DNA of 64,000 bases from Botryococcus braunii (taxonomy: Eukaryota > Chlorophyta > Trebouxiophyceae): the NCBI GenBank assembly GCA_002005505.1, contig KV908350.1:420128-484127 (forward strand), read 5' to 3'. Shown here piece by piece: positions 24,350-32,951 of this stretch. The notes below the pieces were generated by a model. It worked only from the letters and a program-made list of their open reading frames with translations, had not been told where the DNA came from and did not search any database. Each line of letters opens with the position of its first letter. The first letter of the stretch is position 1. A program made the position numbers and the translations under genes.

Positions 24350-25040
24350 TGTTGTGTTAATTAATTTTATGCCTTTCCCTCAGAGGAGAAATAATGGCAA
24401 GTCTCCGGATGAGGACAATACCAATTAGGAAGGAGAGACAAAACTCTGAGTTCTGCCAGGCAATACATGCATTTGAACGAAGACTATCATAACGCAAGTT
24501 ACAGACACGTTTGTAGAAAGGAGGCATATGGGGCAAGCACGGAGAGGGAAGGCACTTGGTTGGAACTATAGCAGCACTCCGGGTGTCTATCAATCAGTTG
24601 CCAACCAGTCCTTGACTTGTATATGTCCGTGCCTACTTAACAACGCACAAGTAGGAGGACATCGTCTAACACCCTCCGTGCCGCCACCATGCAGGTGACT
24701 TAACCCTTATTGTATTCCTGGATTTAGCACTCAGATGAACATTGTTAGAACAAGCTAGACATATGGAGTTGAGTTTAGCTCATCGGACAAAGTAACGAGC
24801 ATGACCTGAGTGAGAGCAGGTTAGGCGTGTTTGAACTGCGTCACCTTATTAGGAGAGATGAGAGATATTGTAAGACTTGGTTGGAACTATAGCAGCACTC
24901 CGGGTGTCTATCAATCAGTTGCCAACCAGTCCTTGACTTGTATATGTCCGTGCCTACTTAACAACGCACAAGTAGGAGGACATCGTCTAACACCCTCCGT
25001 GCCGCCACCATGCAGGATACGCCAAGCCCAGAATATTTCA
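24350..25040 (+). repeat. 5' LTR of the copia element
   Basis: 691 bp, TGTTGTG...ATTTCA. It contains a 142-bp segment present twice at a 321-bp offset (24554-24695 and 24875-25016), with no difference seen. The second copy ends 24 bp before the LTR end. The first copy is followed by GTGACTT after CATGCAG, the second by ATACGCC. Confidence 0.97.
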
Positions 25041-25054
25041 GGTTATGGGCCCAC
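25041..25054 (+). promoter_or_regulatory. Primer-binding site matching the anticodon arm of initiator tRNA-Met
   Basis: Directly after the 5' LTR lies GGTTATGGGCCCAC. Its complement, GUGGGCCCAUAACC, is the anticodon stem-loop of plant-type initiator tRNA-Met (CAU anticodon), not the CCA-bearing 3' end that most plant LTR elements use (TGGTATCAGAGC). Drosophila copia is known to prime from a tRNA-iMet 5' half cleaved in the anticodon loop, and the same is inferred here. Beyond 25054 the match to known iMet sequences decays. Confidence 0.85.
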
Positions 25055-25108
25055 GGGCTCGGATGCTGAGAGTGGGTGGCGCCTAAATCGGAGCTCACTA
25101 GACTGTGA

Positions 25109-25306
25109 ATGGCGAAGAAGCGAACAAAGCAAACAGCCAGGAAGACTACCAACCTCAACGTCCCAGCGCGCTTGAGATCAGGACCTCCGTCATACAACGA
25201 ACTAATCAGAGAAGGAGGACAACGTGGAGACCGCAATCCTGACGAGAGAGCCTTTATCGTCAAAGACTACATTTTTCACCTTCACGTTGGCTGTCCGCTA
25301 GAGTAA
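25109..25306 (+). CDS. Leader ORF with histone H3-tail mimic and PPxY motif
   Basis: A 65-residue open frame lying after the primer site and 51 bases before the gag start. It begins MAKKRTKQTARKTTN. RTKQTARKTT equals histone H3 residues 2-11 at nine of ten positions (Ser10 is Thr), covering Lys4 and Lys9, the methylated lysines of H3. It also has PPSYNEL, a PPxY motif of the kind bound by WW domains, and a basic/acidic RGDRNPDER stretch. No other domain is recognised. Inference: a small accessory protein that could engage chromatin readers or writers during integration or silencing escape. It is also possible that the ORF is translated poorly or is part of an untranslated leader. The start is the only ATG in frame. 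Confidence 0.6.
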   Translation: MAKKRTKQTARKTTNLNVPARLRSGPPSYNELIREGGQRGDRNPDERAFIVKDYIFHLHVGCPLE

Positions 25307-25357
25307 GATCTTGCTGCTACGTTGCGAGTACTGGAGTTATAAGACAACTGGGGAATT

Positions 25358-28300
25358 ATGACTTCCAAGAAGAAAGGATCATCAGCTAGTGGAGCATCAA
25401 CGTCAAGCAGTGAACCAGCCTCATCCACGCCCATCAGAGAACCATGTACTCCCAGCACCTCAAGAGGCAGCGGAGATGAGCTGCCCAAGATTATCCCAAC
25501 AAATGTCAAGGTACACATAAAACTGAAGGAACGGGGGACAAATATTATTGTTTGGAAGAATGCATTTTTGGCAGCAAATGAGTCAAAAGGGTCTCTGCCT
25601 GCCATCCTGGAGGCTATGCCTGGTACAGCACATGATGCAGCCGCAATGTTGCTGATTTATGAGTCAGTTCCAGAGGAATGGCTGGGACCTCTGTCTAATC
25701 TGCCCTCTGCCTATGATGCATATGAGTTCATCTGCAGAAAGTTTATTGGTGGATATAATATCCAGGCCAATGCAGACTGGCTCCAAGAAATGAACCAGGG
25801 AATGAAACATCACGAGACGATATCGCAGTATGTCAACAGAATGATCAACCTGAAGGCATGCCTTGACAGGAACAACCATGCTCTACTGGATGCACACGTT
25901 GCAACCCAGATTGTGCAGGGCTTGCCTGATGCAGCTAAAGAGCCAGGAATGATCACAACTGCTGCAGCACAACCCCTGGAGAAGCTGGCTGGACTTCTGC
26001 GCAACACAGCAGCGGCAGTGGGTTTTGATGAATATGCTCCTCGCCAACCAAGGGTTTTGGCTCTTGGACAAGGCTCCAGTGGAACCAATACCCCACCAGC
26101 TGCCAGTGCAGCCCATCAGCAGGCCCAACCAACTGTCTCTGAGGCCAAGTCCGAGACAAAGGGCATCTGCAACTACTGCAATAAGAAGGGGCATTACTGG
26201 AGGGACTGTCGAAAGAGGAAGCGGGACGAGGAGACCCAACGGAACGTAGTGGCAGCGGTCCAACAACTGCAGGGAATGTGGCTACAGGGACCTCCACCTA
26301 TGGGTGGCCCACACCCTCCTGCAGCCCAGCTGGCGCACCCTGGACTGGATGCCTTTCCTGCATGGTTTCAACCCCCAGCTCCCCCACCTCCACCACCTAG
26401 AGGTATGCCATACATAATTTCCCTCAACATCCTGAAGACTCCTGTCAGAAATTCGTCTCTGCAATCCTGGCTGGTGGACAGTGGAGCATCTGTACATCTG
26501 GTGAATGATGTGACCTTGCTACATAATCCAACTGTGCATGCCAAACCCATCCCATTACATCTGGCCACTTCAGATGCCACTGGAGGAATTGTAGCATCTG
26601 GCTCTGTCTGCATCCTCAGTCGAGTGGGAGTTCCCTTGTGGATACATCATGTTCAGTGTGTTCCTTCTGCAACCTCAAACATACTGTCAGTATCTGCAGC
26701 ATTGCGGGATGGGGCAGTCTTTCGCACAGATGATGTTGGAGCATTCACTGAAGTCTGTGGTCCAAACAGCTGGAGGTCTCGGATCAGTGCAGAGAAAGGG
26801 CTATTTTACATTCATCAAGTTGTAGCTCTGAGTCCCAGTGTTAACCACAGAATCATCTCGGCTGCTGTGAAGTCCAAAACCCCCACCCAAAACTCACACA
26901 ACTGTGCCAGACGATACCTCTGGCATAGCAGAATGGGACATCCAGGTGAAACATGGATGCAGCGCCTAACCAATGAGGACCTGGTCTCAGGACTTGATAC
27001 ATCCCTATGCCCCTGCTCCAATTGTCCAGTCTTCTGTGAAGCATGTATTGAGGGAAAGACGTCTCGGCCTCCATTTGGAGTAAGTAGTAGACCAGCTGTT
27101 GAACCACTTGACAGAGTACATATTGACACTGTGGGCCCCATTTTTCCTGCTGCAGTAACTGGTGAACGTTACTGGGTGACTGCTTTGGATGAGTCATCTC
27201 AGTTAAAGGCAGTCCTGCCTGTGAAGTCCAAAGATGCCATCAGTGCTGCTGTGCGGGACCTCCTTCTATATTGGCAGACCCAGAAGAAAACCAAAGTGAA
27301 GTGTGTCCGATGTGACCGTGGAACTGAATTTCTGAATGCCACGTTCAAAGAATTTTGTGCATCCCAGGGGACTAAATTGGAGACCTCAGCTCCTTACACC
27401 CCGCAACAGAATGGAGCAGCTGAAAGAGCCAATCGCACCCTCAAGGAACGTACCAGGACTCTTCTGGCTTTTGCAGCTGCCAGTCCAACGTTGTGGAAGG
27501 AGGCCCTGGAAACTGCCTGCACCCTACTGAACATGGGTCCCAGTACCGGGAGGGACCGCACGCCATCAGAATTATTTTTTGGCTACAAACCAAATGTAAC
27601 CCCATTGCGTACCTGGGGTTGCTTGGCCTTTGTGCACATCCCTGATGTCCAGCGCTCTGTGTTTTCCCCCAAAACTGTGCCAGGGATGCTTACTGGTTAC
27701 TCAGCCTCCTCCAAAGCCTATCGGATATATGTGGGAGGGGGTATCTGGAAGGAGAGCAGAGATGTGGTTTTCGTAGAGCACCTCAGGGGAGCCTCTCGGG
27801 TTGGCATGAGTGCTTCCCCAACACAGCCTACAGAGTTCCTGTGTCCTGAGTCCTCTGCAAGTGACACTCCCCCAGTCTTTCCCGGTACCTCCCCTGACAC
27901 AACCAACATCAGCCTTGAGACAGATCTGGATGACCCACACAGTGAGCCTGAGTACCTGCCAGCCTCCAGCAACCTCCCCACACAGCCTGTCACAGGACCC
28001 CCCAGGGAGGCTGAGCCCGAGTCTAAATCCAGAAGACTGTGTGACCCAGTGGAGATGGATCAAACCCTGGAGGCAGTACAGGACTTAGCCAGAGGAGTGA
28101 GAGGGGACTCCCACCTTCGACCACAGATGGAGCGAGCCCAGGAGGTCTTCAGACCAACTAGGTCTGAATGCCGCAACCACCAATTGGATGGCCTGACCCG
28201 GGCCCAACGACACGAACAACGCATTGCCGCCAAAGACCTCCTGCTGCCACAGGAGAAGGGAGAGAGCAGAGAGCGAGAGGGGTTGACTGAAGGTGACTCT

Positions 28301-30328
28301 CTGTCACAGGGACCAGGGGAAGTGCAGCTAGAGGGTGATTCACATGAGGGGCATGAATTGCATGTGAGTGCAGTGAGGGGGGCAGCTACATGCAAAGCTG
28401 CAAATGGTCCCGGGGAGCTGAGCAGCATGGGTGGGTCCTGTTCAGTGATTGAGAGAAATGTAAGAGATGTGACCATGCAGAGTTCTTTTGGCAACCCGTC
28501 CAGTCAGAGCACTCCTGGACGGGACTGTGGTGGCAGCCACCGGTCAGAGGAAGCATCATATGCTCCCTCTGCACCAGCCAAACATGATTGTGAGCGGGAG
28601 CCAGGGTCTGCATCCTTGACTCCGTGTAAGGGACGAGAGGAGGAGGTGAATCAGGAGCACAGACATTGTGGAGACAGACCAAATTACAAGTGCTCACTGA
28701 GAGGTACATGTGCCTGGGAGAGTGATGTCAGAGATGTGAGGTCACTCCCAACAGTGACATGCAGTCGGTCTGAGAGGCATGTGGATCACGTGAATCAGGG
28801 GAAGTATGCAGACACTCTGCCATATCCCGATGTTGTTTGTGAGAGACCTGAAGAGTCTGAACTCTTGCAGGCATGTCAGAGTGTGTCCGAGGAGGTGAAT
28901 CGGACGTCTGGACAATGTGAAGGAAATCCAAATTACAAAGACTGTCCGAGAGGTACCTGTGCATGGGAGGATGATGTGAGGGATGAGCAGAGTAACTTGT
29001 GCAAAGCCAAGTGTGAGTCCAAGCGAGAGCGTGCTATGAGAGTGCATTCTACTCCTATTGGAGAGCCTGTGATGTGTAACTCAGCGAGTGTCAGTGGAAG
29101 AGTAGTGGGTTCTGGACAAAGTGAGGGAAAATCAGGCAATACAAAGGAAAAGCACACAGGTGTCAGATTTGGGAAAATTCACGTTCCCTCTAATTTGAGA
29201 GAAGCACAGATGTCTCCCCAGTGGGAATACTGGAAGGCAGCTATGCAGGAAGAGCAAAATTCCCTAGATACTCATGAGGTCATGGAGTATGTGCCAAGAC
29301 CTCGTGGACATAAGGTTATTCCAGTTCACTGGATATTTTCAGTGAAAATGGATGCACATGGCAATGTGGTAAGATTCAAGGCCAGATTAGTGGCACAGGG
29401 ATGCAGACAAATCCCTGGAGTGGATGTGATGGAGGTTTTTGCTCCTACTAGTAGCTATGGAGCTAGAAGAGCTCTGCTGGCCGTTGCTGCAAGAGAGGGC
29501 TGTGAAATTCATCAGGTAGACGTTAAGACCGCCTTTCTGAATGGTGAGCTCGAGGAGGAAGTATATGTAACGCAACCTCCTGGCTTTGAGAATGGGGATA
29601 AGCATATTGTGTGCCGATTGAGAAAGGCGTTGTATGGCCTGAAGCAGGCTCCACGTGCCTGGCACAAAACCCTGAATGACAAACTTGAAGTCATGGGGTA
29701 TGAGGTGTGCAAGAGTGATGCGGGAGTGTATGTGAGATGCTCTACTGATGGAGGAAAGTCCTATGTGCTGATCTATGTTGATGATCTTCTGATAGTTTCC
29801 AAGGGTATGTCAGAAATCGAGAGAGTGAAGGGACTCCTCAAGAAAGAGTTCACCATCCATGATCTTGGAGAAGTAAAGGATTTCTTGGGATGTCAAGTGA
29901 TGAGAGATAGAGATAAAGGGCTGATCACCCTGAGTTGCATCCCTAAAATCGATGCACTTGTAGAGAAATTTGGCTTGGATCTTGAGTCAGTGGGACCTGA
30001 TACTCCCATGACAAAAGATTTCGTAATGTCCCAAAGGCCTGCACCGAGAGATGGGAGCGACAGCATTGGTGCTGGCAGTCCACTACCTCCAGGTCACCGT
30101 TACTGTGAGTTAGTAGGGTCTCTTCTGTATATAGCCAACACCACACGTCCCGACATAGCTCAAGCAGTAGGTGTATTGTCTCGTTACCGCATATCTCCCA
30201 CCACAGCACATTGGAATGAAGCCATCCGTGTGTTGAAGTATCTGAAAGGAACCCGAGATTTGGTTCTAACTCTCGGAGGGGGGGGAGATAGAGCTAGAAG
30301 GCTATGTGGATGCCGACTATGGAGGTGA
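25358..30328 (+). CDS. gag-pol: Copia Gag-Pol polyprotein (RNase H out of frame)
   Basis: 1,656 residues. The Gag-like region is residues 50-230, followed by a CCHC zinc knuckle CNYCNKKGHYWRDC (271-284). The aspartic protease motif VDSGAS is near 373-378. The integrase His2Cys2 domain covers about 523-563, starting LWHSRMGH. The integrase core has Asp near 590, Asp near 652 (CDRGTEF) and Glu near 688, with the usual D-x35-E spacing. Reverse transcriptase begins near 1285, has AFLNGELEEEVY, and has the catalytic YVDD near 1473-1476. Between integrase and RT lies an unusually long linker of about 400 residues, rich in Glu, Ser and Cys, with a duplicated Cys module. The frame is lost at a run of eight G (30278-30285), giving 14 foreign residues and a stop. 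The final enzyme domain continues in the next frame. Confidence 0.97.
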   Translation: MTSKKKGSSASGASTSSSEPASSTPIREPCTPSTSRGSGDELPKIIPTNVKVHIKLKERGTNIIVWKNAFLAANESKGSLPAILEAMPGTAHDAAAMLLIYESVPEEWLGPLSNLPSAYDAYEFICRKFIGGYNIQANADWLQEMNQGMKHHETISQYVNRMINLKACLDRNNHALLDAHVATQIVQGLPDAAKEPGMITTAAAQPLEKLAGLLRNTAAAVGFDEYAPRQPRVLALGQGSSGTNTPPAASAAHQQAQPTVSEAKSETKGICNYCNKKGHYWRDCRKRKRDEETQRNVVAAVQQLQGMWLQGPPPMGGPHPPAAQLAHPGLDAFPAWFQPPAPPPPPPRGMPYIISLNILKTPVRNSSLQSWLVDSGASVHLVNDVTLLHNPTVHAKPIPLHLATSDATGGIVASGSVCILSRVGVPLWIHHVQCVPSATSNILSVSAALRDGAVFRTDDVGAFTEVCGPNSWRSRISAEKGLFYIHQVVALSPSVNHRIISAAVKSKTPTQNSHNCARRYLWHSRMGHPGETWMQRLTNEDLVSGLDTSLCPCSNCPVFCEACIEGKTSRPPFGVSSRPAVEPLDRVHIDTVGPIFPAAVTGERYWVTALDESSQLKAVLPVKSKDAISAAVRDLLLYWQTQKKTKVKCVRCDRGTEFLNATFKEFCASQGTKLETSAPYTPQQNGAAERANRTLKERTRTLLAFAAASPTLWKEALETACTLLNMGPSTGRDRTPSELFFGYKPNVTPLRTWGCLAFVHIPDVQRSVFSPKTVPGMLTGYSASSKAYRIYVGGGIWKESRDVVFVEHLRGASRVGMSASPTQPTEFLCPESSASDTPPVFPGTSPDTTNISLETDLDDPHSEPEYLPASSNLPTQPVTGPPREAEPESKSRRLCDPVEMDQTLEAVQDLARGVRGDSHLRPQMERAQEVFRPTRSECRNHQLDGLTRAQRHEQRIAAKDLLLPQEKGESREREGLTEGDSLSQGPGEVQLEGDSHEGHELHVSAVRGAATCKAANGPGELSSMGGSCSVIERNVRDVTMQSSFGNPSSQSTPGRDCGGSHRSEEASYAPSAPAKHDCEREPGSASLTPCKGREEEVNQEHRHCGDRPNYKCSLRGTCAWESDVRDVRSLPTVTCSRSERHVDHVNQGKYADTLPYPDVVCERPEESELLQACQSVSEEVNRTSGQCEGNPNYKDCPRGTCAWEDDVRDEQSNLCKAKCESKRERAMRVHSTPIGEPVMCNSASVSGRVVGSGQSEGKSGNTKEKHTGVRFGKIHVPSNLREAQMSPQWEYWKAAMQEEQNSLDTHEVMEYVPRPRGHKVIPVHWIFSVKMDAHGNVVRFKARLVAQGCRQIPGVDVMEVFAPTSSYGARRALLAVAAREGCEIHQVDVKTAFLNGELEEEVYVTQPPGFENGDKHIVCRLRKALYGLKQAPRAWHKTLNDKLEVMGYEVCKSDAGVYVRCSTDGGKSYVLIYVDDLLIVSKGMSEIERVKGLLKKEFTIHDLGEVKDFLGCQVMRDRDKGLITLSCIPKIDALVEKFGLDLESVGPDTPMTKDFVMSQRPAPRDGSDSIGAGSPLPPGHRYCELVGSLLYIANTTRPDIAQAVGVLSRYRISPTTAHWNEAIRVLKYLKGTRDLVLTLGGGGDRARRLCGCRLWR

Positions 30329-30761
30329 TCAGGATCATCGCTTCTCTACCACTGGCTTTGTCCTCACTGTGTTTGGAGGAGCAGTGGTGTGGGGAAGTAA
30401 AAAGCAATCTGCTGTTGCCACTTCAACAGTGGAGGCTGAATTCATGGCAGCAAGTGCTGTTGTAAAGGAAGCAAATTGGCTGAGAGGTTTCCTGGAGGAA
30501 ATTGGAGTGTTACCGTGGATAGTGAAGATTCATTGTGACAACCAAGGGTGTATAAACCACCTGAGGAATCCGGTGTACTCCAAACACACAAAGCATATTG
30601 CAATTAGCTGTCACTTTGCCCGTGAAGCTATTGCAAAGGGGCAGGTTGAATTCAAGTACATTCAATCTGCTAGAAATGTGGCTGACATTTTTACCAAACC
30701 ACTAGTTAGACAAGTGTTTCTGGGACATCGTAACTCACTGGGACTGGCCAAGTTTCTGTGA
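30286..30761 (+). pseudogene. RNase H domain of copia Pol, displaced by a one-base frameshift
   Basis: The reading frame that should follow RT resumes after the G8 run and stays open to TGA at 30759-30761. Conserved RNase H features are visible: VDADYGGD, then TVEAEFMA, then HCDNQG, and the typical copia C-terminal ADIFTKPL. These give the Asp, Glu and Asp metal ligands. The apparent ATG-initiated ORF at 30306 is only the in-frame Met. One surplus G in the homopolymer explains the break. It may be a real mutation, a sequencing error, or in principle a slippery site. Confidence 0.9.
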
Positions 30762-30764
30762 GGT

Positions 30765-30779
30765 AAAGGCAAGGGGAAG
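30765..30779 (+). promoter_or_regulatory. Polypurine tract of the copia element
   Basis: AAAGGCAAGGGGAAG ends immediately before the TG of the 3' LTR, the expected place for the plus-strand primer. One C interrupts it. Confidence 0.85.
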
Positions 30780-31470
30780 TGTTGTGTTAATTAATTTTAT
30801 GCCTTTCCCTCAGAGGAGAAATAATGGCAAGTCTCCGGATGAGGACAATACCAATTAGGAAGGAGAGGCAAAACTCTGAGTTCTGCCAGGCAATACATGC
30901 ATTTGAACGAAGACTATCATAACGCAAGTTACAGACACGTTTGTAGAAAGGAGGCATATGGGGCAAGCACGGAGAGGGAAGGCACTTGGTTGGAACTATA
31001 GCAGCACTCCGGGTGTCTATCAATCAGTTGCCAACCAGTCCTTGACTTGTATATGTCCGTGCCTACTTAACAACGCACAAGTAGGAGGACATCGTCTAAC
31101 ACCCTCCGTGCCGCCACCATGCAGGTGACTTAACCCTTATTGTATTCCTGGATTTAGCACTCAGATGAACATTGTTAGAACAAGCTAGACATATGGAGTT
31201 GAGTTTAGCTCATCGGACAAAGTAACGAGCATGACCTGAGTGAGAGCAGGTTAGGCGTGTTTGAACTGCGTCACCTTATTAGGAGAGATGAGAGATATTG
31301 TAAGACTTGGTTGGAACTATAGCAGCACTCCGGGTGTCTATCAATCAGTTGCCAACCAGTCCTTGACTTGTATATGTCCGTGCCTACTTAACAACGCACA
31401 AGTAGGAGGACATCGTCTAACACCCTCCGTGCCGCCACCATGCAGGATACGCCAAGCCCAGAATATTTCA
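30780..31470 (+). repeat. 3' LTR of the copia element
   Basis: 691 bp, matching the 5' LTR except at 30868. It has the same internal 142-bp duplication (30984-31125 and 31305-31446). Confidence 0.97.
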
Positions 31471-32445
31471 TCTAGATCGAGGTGTCACACATGCATGATT
31501 TGCTTTACATACAGATTCTTTTCAAGAGGCCTCGGCTAGATCCATTGCGATTGCTGCAGCACGGACAGCGCCACCTCTTAAGGAGACATCTATCATCGAT
31601 GCAGTTTCCTCATAAAGAAAACTTTTGAAGGTAGCACATATGACTGCATGCGGGTGGAAAGAAATATCAATTGTCGTAGGGGTGCACCAGATGCTAGGAA
31701 AAGGCCACATGTACGTATACGTACGTATGTCAGTATACTGAGAGTCGGTTCAGTGGTCAGTCTGCCATTCAAAAATGCTTTGGCCCCACGAGTCACATCG
31801 GGCACTTGAAGCTGTCCACAGACGTCTGTCGACACCAGTTTCGGCATCTTCATGAGCGTCTGTCCACGAAGCACATTGTATGCCTTTACAAGGACCTGAT
31901 GGTCTAGACCAGCAGCTCCCCGCACGCGACCACCATGAGTACACAGCCCAGTGCGGGATCAGCAGCAGCACATCGAACCGTTTGCAATTGTATCCCGATC
32001 TTCGAATTCCTCATGTGGGCCTTCAAACAACCCTTTCCAGTTAGCTAGCCCACGATCTGGCTCAAGATAGGCGAGAGGCCTTTGCACGAAGTTCGTAGGG
32101 GCCTGGGCCTAAAGGCAGTAATGACTAGCTATATATACTAGTTACAACAGACATGTATGGGGCTATAGCGTACCTAAGAAGTGCCCATGAGCCATGCAAG
32201 GCAAGTAAGAGTGTCACAAATCCATACCTCTAGCTAGTTCTGAAGAGAAGCCTGACTTAGGACCTGCAGGTAGCTGTACATGACGTACATGCTGTGGCAT
32301 AGGTGAGTCGGCCCTATATGTATAATGCAGTTGTGGGCTTCCCGATTTGTAATAGGGAGACATACTCCCATCAATGCTATCATCATCAAGCAAAGCAGAA
32401 TTTGATGTGAATGAGCCGTGGTAAGACCACCAACACTGCTTGCAA

Positions 32446-32477
32446 TTCAGGAGAGGCCTACGTAGGCCTCTCCTGAA
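32446..32477. repeat. Perfect 32-bp palindrome
   Basis: Both arms read TTCAGGAGAGGCCTAC, joined without a spacer and centred on TACGTA. As RNA or single-stranded DNA it would form a perfect hairpin. Confidence 0.95.
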
Positions 32478-32909
32478 GTATACTTGGCCGAGCCACGCAA
32501 ACACAGAAGCAAGCAGGCTACTGTTGTTGTCGCTAAGGCATTCAGCCAAGCGCCTATAGGCACTTAGCTAACTGACAAACGGTCAGTTCGTGAGACGCAG
32601 GGACGGGTCCGACGAAGCTATATCTTCCAATATTTTGAAGTGCTAAGATCAACTTTGACTCCAGCAAGGTCAAGTAAGCTTTGATCACTTGAAAGCACTG
32701 ACTAAGTGATGACACCAACCCTTAGATCAAGCCTTTAAAGTTACAAATTTGGCGTCGTTAGTCACCTAACATTATAAAAACCATTTGCAAGGCCACTTGC
32801 ACTTTCGCAAGTGGTGATTCACTTAAGACGCACTTGCAACACAATTGTGCTTCGACGAACAGGTGGCGCTAGTGGTAGCCACTCCAAATGGTCATCATGA
32901 TCATCCCCT

Positions 32910-32951
32910 ACGTCTGAGTTGCTACCCTTGCAAGGTTAGCAACTCAGACGT
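32910..32951. repeat. 42-bp near-perfect palindrome
   Basis: Arms ACGTCTGAGTTGCTA and TAGCAACTCAGACGT are exact, and the inner CCCTTG/CAAGGT pairs except at one position. Confidence 0.93.

Larger units (their letters stand above)
24350..31470 (+). mobile_element. Ty1/copia LTR retrotransposon, nearly intact
   Basis: A 7.1-kb element: 5' LTR 24350-25040, primer-binding site 25041-25054, leader ORF 25109-25306, gag-pol 25358-30328, frameshifted RNase H to 30761, polypurine tract about 30765-30779, 3' LTR 30780-31470. The order protease, integrase, reverse transcriptase, RNase H defines the Ty1/copia (Pseudoviridae-like) group. The LTRs begin TG and end CA and differ at one of 691 positions (A at 24438, G at 30868), implying recent insertion. 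The flanking five bases differ (TACAT left, TCTAG right), so the expected target duplication is missing. All catalytic motifs I checked are intact; one extra base disrupts the end of pol. Confidence 0.97.

Noticed and set aside
30306..30761. Independent gene starting at ATG 30306
   Set aside because: It is the RNase H end of the copia polyprotein, separated only by the one-base shift in the G8 run.
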